From contig CAVONS010000005.1 of the NCBI GenBank assembly GCA_963697345.1, forward strand, positions 186,001 to 250,000: 64,000 nucleotides of DNA, written 5' to 3'. Below are positions 8,394-15,295 of the stretch, in pieces. Source of the stretch: Prado023 sp963697345 (lineage in GTDB: Bacteria; Actinomycetota; Actinomycetes; S36-B12; CAIYMF01). A program made the position numbers and the translations under genes. Numbering within the stretch: the stretch's first letter is position 1; each line of letters opens with the position of its first letter. The notes under the pieces are model-generated. The model was not told where the DNA came from and did no database searches. It saw only the letters and a program-made list of their open reading frames with translations.

Positions 8394-9245
8394 ATGCGGC
8401 CCAGGGCGGCGTGGATGGTGACGTGGATGGGGCTGGCCCTGCTGGTCGCGGGCTGCTGGGAAGCTCCCGCCCCCACGGAAGGCAGTGCCTCGGCCCGAGA
8501 CGACTTCACGGGCGCGACACCCGAGCGGCGTGGCTCCGGAACGTGGTGGTCACCGGCGCAGGGGACGTCCTGGCAGTGGCAGTTGTCGGGGGCGATCGAC
8601 ACGTCCGTCGACGCCGACGTCTTCGATATCGATGGCGAAACCACCGCCGCTTCTACCGTGGCTGAGCTGCACGCCAAGGGCGCGAAGGTCATCTGCTACG
8701 TCGATGCTGGCGGTTGGGAGAACTACCGGTCGGATGCGGCGATCTTCCCGGACAGCGTGAAGGGGGAGATCGTCGAGGGGTGGCCGGATGAGCGCTGGCT
8801 GGACATCCGTCAACTGGACATCCTGCTACCCATCATGGAGAAGCGGTTCCAGGACTGTGTCGCCAAGGGGTTCGACGCTGTCGAGCCCGACCTGATGGAC
8901 GGATACTCGAACAGGACCGGATTCCCACTCTCGTACAAGGACCAACTGGCCTACAACCGTGCTCTTGCCGACCTTGCCCATGCCAACGGCCTGGGGGTCG
9001 CCCTGAAGAACGACCCCGAGCAGGTCAAGGACCTGGTCAAGCACTTCGACTTCGCGATCGTGGAGGAGTGTGCGAGGTACCAGGAGTGCGACCGCTACAA
9101 GCCCTTCATCGACGCAGGCAAGGCCGTGCTGCACGTCGAGTATCGGGGCACCCTGGATTCGTTCTGCCCCACGACGACGGCCATGGGCTTCTCCAGCATG
9201 CTCAAGACGACCAGCCTGTCCGCGTGGCGAGAGGTCTGCCCCTAA
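8394..9245 (+). CDS. GH114 lipoprotein (polygalactosaminidase family)
   Basis: 283 residues. The N-terminus is a lipoprotein signal peptide with the lipobox LVAGC (Cys about residue 21), so the mature protein is probably anchored to the outer face of the cytoplasmic membrane. After a roughly 25-residue Ser/Thr/Pro-rich spacer the whole chain is a GH114 domain: GAKVICYVDAGGWENYR, DERWLDIR, FDAVEPDLMDGY and VEECARYQEC. In this paralogue the family asparagine of EPDNVDGY is replaced (EPDLMDGY), which may change substrate preference. It lies 27 bp after the first GH114 gene with its own leaderless-type promoter. Confidence 0.88.
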   Translation: MRPRAAWMVTWMGLALLVAGCWEAPAPTEGSASARDDFTGATPERRGSGTWWSPAQGTSWQWQLSGAIDTSVDADVFDIDGETTAASTVAELHAKGAKVICYVDAGGWENYRSDAAIFPDSVKGEIVEGWPDERWLDIRQLDILLPIMEKRFQDCVAKGFDAVEPDLMDGYSNRTGFPLSYKDQLAYNRALADLAHANGLGVALKNDPEQVKDLVKHFDFAIVEECARYQECDRYKPFIDAGKAVLHVEYRGTLDSFCPTTTAMGFSSMLKTTSLSAWREVCP

Positions 9246-9344
9246 GCGAGCCGGCCATTCGGACGATCCTCTGCAGTCCTGCTCAAGCGCCGCGCGCCTG
9301 CGCCCGAAGTTGGTGGTTGACGCATGCCGCAGCAAGGAGACGCC

Positions 9345-10592
9345 ATGATCGACGCAGCACTCAGCAACGCCAGGAGACGGACAGCACGTATGGCCCTCCT
9401 CGTCACGGTGGCCGCTTTGATGGTCACGACCACGAACCTCCTGGCCGCGGGGACCGCGAGTGCCGCGACCAAGCCGGGACGCCCCGCCGAGGTCGTGGGA
9501 ACAGCCCTGGACCAGTCTGTCGTGCTGACGTGGTCCGCCCCGAACAATGGCGGGTCCGCCATCACGGAGTACCGCGTTCGAGCGTCCTCCAACGACGGCT
9601 CGTCCTGGTCAAAGGCGATCCGCACGGGATCAGGTGCCCCCACCTTCACGATGGCTGGCTTGACCAATGACGTGGGGTACACCTTCAAGGTCAGGGCCTA
9701 CAACAGCGTTGGCCGCAGCAACTGGTCCCTTCCCTCGCCCACAGTGACCCCGACGGGCTCCGGCAACAACCCGGTGCAGGATCCACCCACTCCCCCGACT
9801 CCCCCCACACCTCCGACTCCCCCCAGACCACCAACACCTCCGACTCCGCCGACTCCACCCACTCCGCCGACTGAGCCGCCTTCTGGTGCGTGGTGGTCGC
9901 CGGCCAAGGGCACGTCATGGCAGTGGCAGCTGACCGGCACGATCGATACCAGCGTGGATGCGGCAGTGTTCGACGTCGACGGTGAGGACGTCTCAGCGGC
10001 CACGGTCTCCGCGCTGCACGCCAAGGGCGCGAAGGTGATCTGCTACTTCAGCGCCGGCTCCTTCGAGGACTGGCGCAGCGACGCCTCCTCGTTCCCCTCC
10101 TCCGTGAAGGGCAAGGCCCTGGACGGCTGGGCCGGCGAGAACTGGCTGGACGTGCGCGCCCTCGACGTGCTCCTGCCGATCATGGAGGCCCGCATCTCCA
10201 ACTGCCGGGCCAAGGGCTTCGACGCCATCGAGCCCGACAACGTCGACGGCTACACCAACGCCAGCGGATTCCCGCTGACCGCGGCCGACCAGATCGCCTA
10301 CAACAAGGCCCTGGCCGACATCGCCCACCGCCACGGCCTCGGGATCGCCCTCAAGAACGACCCCGACCAGGTCAAGGCCCTCGAACCTTACTTCGACTTC
10401 TCCGTGGCCGAGGAATGCGCCAGATACAAGGAATGCGACAGCTACGCACCGTTCACCCAAGCAGGAAAAGCCGTCCTGCACGTCGAGTACAAAGGCACCC
10501 TCGCCTCGTTCTGCCCCACCACCACAGCTCTGGGCTTCTCCAGCATGCTCAAGAAGCTCGACCTCACCGCCTGGCGCGAGAGCTGCCCCTAG
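9345..10592 (+). CDS. Secreted Fn3 - Pro/Thr linker - GH114 glycoside hydrolase, second copy
   Basis: 415 residues from ATG 9345, chosen because AAGGAG sits five bases upstream (an in-frame ATG at 9324 has no such site). Signal peptide (ending TASA, about residue 40), Fn3 domain (about 42-138, typical LTNDVGYTFKVRAYNSVG), a 33-residue P-P-T linker and a GH114 domain identical in sequence to that of the gene at 6945. The Fn3 domains of the two genes are clearly different, so the catalytic part was copied or homogenised separately from the N-terminal part. It should act outside the cell on a galactosamine-containing polymer; Fn3 and linker probably space the catalytic domain from the surface or polymer. 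Confidence 0.9.
   Translation: MIDAALSNARRRTARMALLVTVAALMVTTTNLLAAGTASAATKPGRPAEVVGTALDQSVVLTWSAPNNGGSAITEYRVRASSNDGSSWSKAIRTGSGAPTFTMAGLTNDVGYTFKVRAYNSVGRSNWSLPSPTVTPTGSGNNPVQDPPTPPTPPTPPTPPRPPTPPTPPTPPTPPTEPPSGAWWSPAKGTSWQWQLTGTIDTSVDAAVFDVDGEDVSAATVSALHAKGAKVICYFSAGSFEDWRSDASSFPSSVKGKALDGWAGENWLDVRALDVLLPIMEARISNCRAKGFDAIEPDNVDGYTNASGFPLTAADQIAYNKALADIAHRHGLGIALKNDPDQVKALEPYFDFSVAEECARYKECDSYAPFTQAGKAVLHVEYKGTLASFCPTTTALGFSSMLKKLDLTAWRESCP
9783..9881 (+). repeat. Pro-Pro-Thr linker repeat (short version)
   Basis: 99 bp encoding 33 residues of P-P-T units with one R-P-P interruption. It corresponds to the 88-residue linker of the first GH114 gene. Confidence 0.93.
9834..10588 (+). repeat. 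755-bp direct repeat, copy 2 (GH114 domain)
   Basis: Second copy of 7608-8362. The left boundary falls inside the Pro/Thr linker and the right boundary two bases before the stop codons diverge (TGA in copy 1, TAG in copy 2). Confidence 0.92.
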
Positions 10593-10608
10593 CCACGAAC
10601 CAGCGGAC

Positions 10609-10614
10609 TACTCT
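10609..10614 (+). promoter_or_regulatory. Putative -10 box of the fourth GH114 gene (leaderless)
   Basis: TACTCT ends six bases before the ATG at 10621 and no ribosome binding site is visible, matching the leaderless pattern of 8381-8386. Confidence 0.42.
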
Positions 10615-10620
10615 GGTCTC

Positions 10621-11424
10621 ATGAATGGCCGACGAACACCTCGCCGCTTGGCGGCCCTGGCGCTTTCGTCGGTCCTCATGGTGCTCACGTGGGGCGGGGC
10701 GGTGGGGCCTGTGGCTGCCTCGACACGGTGGGCCCCCGAGCAAGGTGCGTCCTGGCAGTGGCAACTCAGCGGGAGGATCGACACCTCGGTGAAGGCCAAG
10801 GTCTTCGACGTGGACGGCGAGGACACCTCCCGGGCAGTGGTCCGGTCCCTGCACCGGAAGGGTGCCAAGGTGATCTGCTACCTCAGTGCAGGATCGTGGG
10901 AGGAGTGGCGTCGGGACGCCGACCGGTTCCCCTCATCGGTCAAGGGCAAGGCCCTGGAGGGTTGGCCCGGCGAGCGATGGCTGGACATCCGCGAGCTGGA
11001 CCTTCTGCTGCCGATCATGGAGCGGCGGATCAAGGCTTGTCGGGCGAAGGGATTCGACGCCGTCGAGCCCGACAACGTCGACGGATACCAGAACGACTCC
11101 GGATTCCCGCTGACCTGGGCGGATCAGCTCACCTACAACCGGGCGATCGCCCGGTTGGCCCACAAGCATCACTTGGGTGTGGGGCTGAAGAACGATGGGG
11201 AGCAGGTACGAGCTCTGGTCCGCCACTTCGACTTCGCCGTGGTCGAGGAGTGCGTGGCCTACAAGGAGTGCTCGAAGTGGAAGCCCTTCGTCAGGGCCAA
11301 TAAAGCCGTCCTACACGCGGAGTACCGCGGTACCAGGGCCAAGATCTGCAGGACGACCAACCCCATGGGCTACTCCACCATCAAGAAGCACTTGAGGCTC
11401 GATGCCCACCGGCGGACGTGCTGA
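10621..11424 (+). CDS. Secreted single-domain GH114 hydrolase
   Basis: 267 residues. A Sec signal peptide (about residues 1-33, ending PVAAS) is followed directly by a GH114 domain without Fn3 or linker: WQWQLSGRIDTS, GAKVICYLSAGSWEEWR, GERWLDIRELD, FDAVEPDNVDGY and VVEECVAYKEC. It is clearly related to the other three GH114 proteins but the most diverged at its C-terminus, which is Lys/Arg-rich (IKKHLRLDAHRR). Predicted to be secreted and to cut GalN/GalNAc polymers. It converges with the minus-strand Pel/GAG-like operon, whose last stop lies 14 bp away. Confidence 0.88.
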   Translation: MNGRRTPRRLAALALSSVLMVLTWGGAVGPVAASTRWAPEQGASWQWQLSGRIDTSVKAKVFDVDGEDTSRAVVRSLHRKGAKVICYLSAGSWEEWRRDADRFPSSVKGKALEGWPGERWLDIRELDLLLPIMERRIKACRAKGFDAVEPDNVDGYQNDSGFPLTWADQLTYNRAIARLAHKHHLGVGLKNDGEQVRALVRHFDFAVVEECVAYKECSKWKPFVRANKAVLHAEYRGTRAKICRTTNPMGYSTIKKHLRLDAHRRTC

Positions 11425-11438
11425 CCGACTGCTGCTCG

Positions 11439-12137
11439 TCACCGCCCGCTGGCCTGCATCATCTCCAGCAGAGTGGGCCAATAGGTGGGCAGGTCGCGGT
11501 AGGGGTTGGCTCCAGCATGGTCGGTGACCCAGATCTCCTCGACGCCCATCGCGCGGGCGGACTCGACTGTCACCGCAGCCGCCCCGACGTCTGCCCCGTA
11601 CACGATCCATGCCCGGCTCGTGCCCAGCGAGGCCCGTCCGGGGCCAGCCCCTGCGTCCTCCCACGTCCCGCTGATCGGGACGTCCGCGAAGGGCGGGAGT
11701 CCCTCGTGCTCGACGACGGCGTCGAAATGCCGAGCCACATCGGGAGCGCTGCGCGTACCGGCGTTGGCGACCAGCTCGCCGGCCCGGGCACGAGACCGCA
11801 GGATCTCCGCCACGATGCCGGTGTGCCGGACGTCCGATGACGACGCGCAGTCCAGGAAGAGGTCAAGGAGCCCGTACCACTTCTGCCAACGGGCCGCCTC
11901 CGCCAGGAGGACCTCGATGGGCTTGCTGGAGTAGTCGAGATTGAGGTATCCGAGCATCGGCACACCCAGGTTGCTCAAGGCTGAGACCTGCTCGAGCCAC
12001 ACGGGATCCCGGACGCTGCCGGGGCCACTTCCCGGGTTGATGATGATGTGGCCGATCACGTCGGTTGCCCCGGCAAGGCTGTCCCACAGAGGTCGGGTGT
12101 TGCCCGGGTAGCCGTAGGCGGGCGCGATGAGTCTCAT
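11439..12137 (-). CDS. Spherulation-specific family 4 (Sph3/GH135-like) protein
   Basis: 232 residues from ATG 12137. The chain starts at once with the first strand of the spherulin-4 TIM barrel (LIAPAYGYPG) and carries HIIINPGSGPG, MLGYLNLDYSSKP, WYGLLDLFLDCASS and GTSRAWIVYGAD, typical of the spherulin-4 family that includes Aspergillus Sph3 (GH135), an endo-acting hydrolase of GalNAc oligomers needed for galactosaminogalactan production. No signal peptide is present, and upstream in-frame sequence belongs to the preceding membrane-protein gene, so the product looks cytoplasmic, unlike fungal Sph3. It is the third gene of the operon after the PelF-like and membrane-protein genes (8-bp gap). 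Confidence 0.82.
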   Translation of the reverse strand: MRLIAPAYGYPGNTRPLWDSLAGATDVIGHIIINPGSGPGSVRDPVWLEQVSALSNLGVPMLGYLNLDYSSKPIEVLLAEAARWQKWYGLLDLFLDCASSSDVRHTGIVAEILRSRARAGELVANAGTRSAPDVARHFDAVVEHEGLPPFADVPISGTWEDAGAGPGRASLGTSRAWIVYGADVGAAAVTVESARAMGVEEIWVTDHAGANPYRDLPTYWPTLLEMMQASGR

Positions 12138-12145
12138 GCAGCCCG

Positions 12146-13513
12146 CTATATGTGGTTGATGGGGTGGCTGGCCAGCCGCAGGACAAGGACCGCCAGGACG
12201 AGGGCGAGCATGGACACGACAATGAAGTAGAGCATGACCACGGACACTGAACCGGCCAGAGCCGTGGGCGTGAGCGTGAGCAGCACCACTGCGCAGACGG
12301 AAATGGCCGCTGCGACCTGCCTGATCCCGTGCAGGGACATACCGATGAGGCTGAGCACCTGGACGGCCCCGAGACCCATCACGGCCAGGGCGGGGAGCGC
12401 TGTTGATACGTCGGGCATCGTGAACCCGACGACGGCACCTGCCAGCGCAGCTGTCATGAGGCCCACAGGAACGACGTAGACGGCCGCGCCTGTGAGCACG
12501 ATTCGGCGCGCCCTGCGGGCGAAGGCGGTCGGGTCGAAGCGGGCGTCCAACAGGTCGTCGTTGCGCTGGTGAATCCGCGTGACCGCCACCTCTGCGAAGG
12601 CGATCCCGCCGATGACGACCACGCTGAGGACCGTGAGCAGCGACCCTGGGGCCACGATGGGTGCCCACAGGATCAAGCAACCGAACATCACTCCGTAGGC
12701 ACCGAACGCCACGGTGTCACGTCGCACCGGAAGTGCGCGTCGCCCCGTCGGGGTGGCGCGGGCCATCAGGGCCTGACGAACCAACAGCGCAGACGGGGCC
12801 ACCAAGCAGGCGACGGCCACAAGGGGTAGGACCTCGGGGAACCATGGTTGGGCCAGGCCAGACACCAGTTGCGAGTCCGCAAGCAGGATCAATCCTCCCG
12901 CGGTCGCGCCGACCAGCGAGATGACCGCCAGGGGCGTGTTGCTCTTGCGCAGCATCAACGGACTCGCGCTGAAGAAGTAGAGCACCTGGATGGCACCGAC
13001 GACTGCTGCCTGATCACCGATCCCATCCTCTCGAGCCAGCACGACGCCGGTCAGTACCGCGATGAGGAAGGCCGCCGTCGCTATCCTCAGCGCCAGCTTC
13101 CACGCTATCGACCGGTCGCTCCACATCCATTCCCCCACAACGTGGTTGCTCGCCATGCTCCCGCCCCAGGAGAGAACCACTGCCAGACCCAGGAACAGCA
13201 TCTCCGGGTTGGCCATCGGATGCGGGAGGATCGACCACATCGCCAGCACCGGAGCTGTGTAGGTGAGCCCACGCAGGAACGACCTGCTCAACTCATCTCC
13301 GCGCACGGAACGCGGCGCGGGCGGATCAACCTCGAGGACCACTGGTGTGCGGCGCCCGGCCACGAAGATGTCCGACCACCCTTCTTCCTGCGCATCCTCC
13401 ACGCTGTATCCCGCCATCTCAGCCAGGGCGCAGGCTTCGTAGTGGTCACCCGTCCTGCTCCTGACCGCCTCCAGGAACTCCCCCAAGCTGAGCCGCTCCT
13501 CCAGCGCGCTCAT
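12146..13513 (-). CDS. Polytopic membrane protein of the Pel/GAG-like operon (PelG-size transport candidate)
   Basis: 455 residues from ATG 13513, which overlaps the stop of the glycosyltransferase gene by four bases (ATGA). About 85 soluble residues at the N-terminus (MSALEERLSLGEFLEAV) precede roughly 11-12 hydrophobic segments. I see no catalytic motif. PelG, the MOP/MATE-like inner-membrane transporter of Pel clusters, has the same length (about 455) and is normally encoded next to PelF, so the position and topology suggest it forms the synthesis/export pair with the upstream GT4 enzyme. Sequence similarity to PelG is not obvious by eye; the role is inferred from context. Confidence 0.6.
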   Translation of the reverse strand: MSALEERLSLGEFLEAVRSRTGDHYEACALAEMAGYSVEDAQEEGWSDIFVAGRRTPVVLEVDPPAPRSVRGDELSRSFLRGLTYTAPVLAMWSILPHPMANPEMLFLGLAVVLSWGGSMASNHVVGEWMWSDRSIAWKLALRIATAAFLIAVLTGVVLAREDGIGDQAAVVGAIQVLYFFSASPLMLRKSNTPLAVISLVGATAGGLILLADSQLVSGLAQPWFPEVLPLVAVACLVAPSALLVRQALMARATPTGRRALPVRRDTVAFGAYGVMFGCLILWAPIVAPGSLLTVLSVVVIGGIAFAEVAVTRIHQRNDDLLDARFDPTAFARRARRIVLTGAAVYVVPVGLMTAALAGAVVGFTMPDVSTALPALAVMGLGAVQVLSLIGMSLHGIRQVAAAISVCAVVLLTLTPTALAGSVSVVMLYFIVVSMLALVLAVLVLRLASHPINHI

Positions 13514-15036
13514 CCGCCGGCCTTGGACCGGATGAGCGCGTAGGCCCACTCAGGGTCACGCGGTGATGGTAGGTACGGGGCAATGCGACCGCCCACGTGC
13601 ACCTGCTCGTCGTTGAGGCCCGCCACTGCGGTCTGGCGCTCAGGCACCAGTGCGATGGCCTCATAGCGGTCCCGGAACCGATCAATCATGCGCGCCAGGG
13701 AGAACTGCTCCACGACCCTGACCCGGCCGAGCACCGCGAGGCGCCGACGCTCCCCCTCGTCGGACAGCAGTCGGATGAGTGCTCGGGCCAGAGCGTCCGG
13801 GTCACGGGCGTGCACGAGGAGGCCCGCGTCTCCCACGACCTCCGGGACGCCTCCGACGTTGGTGGCCACGATGGCCCGCCCGCAGGCCATCGGCTCCAGG
13901 GCACCGTAGGGGAAGCCCTCCGATATTGAGGACAGCACAGCGATCTGCCCAGCACAGTACGACGACACCGGATCCGAGGTGGACCCAAGCATCTGCACCC
14001 TGTACTCGAGGTCGAGTTCGCGGACCAACGACACAAGCTCCTCGTAGTAGCCCTTGTTCGTATCCGGGACTGGCCCCGTGATCTGCAACTGAACCCTCGG
14101 AATGGTGCGCGCCACCCGGGGCATCGCCTTGATCAGTGTGACCAGATCCTTCAAAGGGTCGATCCTGCCCACGTAGGAGATGATCGGGTCATCTGGAGGG
14201 CTGGACACCGGCCAGAACACCTGCGTGTCGACGCCGTTGTGAGCGGTCGAGATCTTCTCCGGGCTGGCGCCGAGAGCCCTTGCCCACCGCCCGTTGAAGT
14301 CAGACACGGGCGCGATCGACGTCGCCGCCTCGTAGCCGACTTTGGTCATGCTCTTGAGGAAGGCGGCGACCATGTTGCGCTGGAGGAAGGACCACTCCGT
14401 CGCGCGCAGAGCCATCAGCCTCTCCCGGAAGAAGACCCCGTGCTCGCTGAGAAGGATCGGCACCCCTTGGGCATACGACGGCAGTGCGGCCAGCAAAGCG
14501 GATCCCAGAGAGGTCACATGAAGGAGGTCCGCATCCACGGGCGGGAATGTGCACGGCATGATCATCCGGGCGACGTAGGCCATGCTCCGGCCCAGGTCTC
14601 CACCTGATGACGGGGCCAGCCCAGCCCGCTGGCGGATGGTGTGCAGCAGCTCCAGGGAGCGCCGATCGTTGAGCAACCACCACAGCCGCTCGGCGATCTC
14701 CGGGCGGGTGAGCACCATCCAGGCGTTGAGGGTCACCTGCGGCGTGCGCCCCCCCCTGCCATAGGCGTGTCCGCAGATGACCTCCCACGCCTCCTCGAAG
14801 TCCCTCCTCTGCCGCGCACTGATCATCTTGCGCGACGGGATGGGGCCCCACATGTCGACTGCCCTCACCGAAGTCACGTTCTGTGGGAGGTCGTAGGCCG
14901 CTGTCGCCCGGCCGGCCGTCAGCACCGTGATCGAGAAGTCCACCTCCGGAAGACCACGGATGAGTTGGTCCGACCACGTCGAGACCCCACCGCGCACCAC
15001 GGGGTAGGTGCCCTCTCCGACCATGCAGACGCGCAT
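13510..15036 (-). CDS. PelF-like GT4 glycosyltransferase
   Basis: 508 residues from ATG 15036, preceded by GGAAGG at a suitable distance. The N-terminus MRVCMVGEGTYPVVRGGVST is diagnostic of the PelF/DUF3492 group of GT4 retaining glycosyltransferases. The C-terminal half has the GT-B nucleotide-sugar pocket, including EGFPYGALEPMACG, and YVGRIDPLKDLVTLI. PelF polymerises from UDP-sugars in the cytoplasm beside PelG; in Aspergillus the GAG synthase Gtb3 has a related GT4 domain joined to a membrane part. Here glycosyltransferase and membrane protein are separate overlapping genes. First gene of the minus-strand operon and divergent from the Agd3-like deacetylase gene. Confidence 0.88.
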   Translation of the reverse strand: MRVCMVGEGTYPVVRGGVSTWSDQLIRGLPEVDFSITVLTAGRATAAYDLPQNVTSVRAVDMWGPIPSRKMISARQRRDFEEAWEVICGHAYGRGGRTPQVTLNAWMVLTRPEIAERLWWLLNDRRSLELLHTIRQRAGLAPSSGGDLGRSMAYVARMIMPCTFPPVDADLLHVTSLGSALLAALPSYAQGVPILLSEHGVFFRERLMALRATEWSFLQRNMVAAFLKSMTKVGYEAATSIAPVSDFNGRWARALGASPEKISTAHNGVDTQVFWPVSSPPDDPIISYVGRIDPLKDLVTLIKAMPRVARTIPRVQLQITGPVPDTNKGYYEELVSLVRELDLEYRVQMLGSTSDPVSSYCAGQIAVLSSISEGFPYGALEPMACGRAIVATNVGGVPEVVGDAGLLVHARDPDALARALIRLLSDEGERRRLAVLGRVRVVEQFSLARMIDRFRDRYEAIALVPERQTAVAGLNDEQVHVGGRIAPYLPSPRDPEWAYALIRSKAGG

Positions 15037-15079
15037 GTGACTCTCGCCTTCCACAGGGCTGGACAATTACGTTGCGGTT

Positions 15080-15174
15080 GTCCCCCGGCCACTCACGTTA
15101 CTGCCCCCCGAAAACCACTGTCTACAGTCCGGTCGAGTCGAATTCCCGCGAAAGGGGGACACTGTAGGGGACAG
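15080..15174. promoter_or_regulatory. Inverted-repeat cluster in the PelF/Agd3 divergent intergenic region
   Basis: The 259 bp between the glycosyltransferase (minus) and deacetylase (plus) starts contain GTCCCCC (15080-15086) with its complement GGGGGAC (15154-15160), and two ACTGT...ACAG inverted repeats: ACTGTCTACAGT at 15117-15128 and ACTGTAGGGGACAG at 15161-15174. The local base composition is more AT-rich than neighbouring coding DNA. This looks like a shared control region, but the regulator is unknown. Confidence 0.4.
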
Positions 15175-15295
15175 AGGGGCACAAGTTCACAAACGCCCTA
15201 GCCATGGGCACTCCTGCAGTACTAGTTTGGAGACAGCGTTCATTCATTATGCGCTGCATGCCGGAATTGTGTCTAATTGTCAGGGGTATTCCATA

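Noticed and set aside
12146..13513. Calling this protein PelG outright
   Set aside because: Size, membrane topology and position fit, but I cannot see PelG-specific sequence motifs, so only a candidate role is given.
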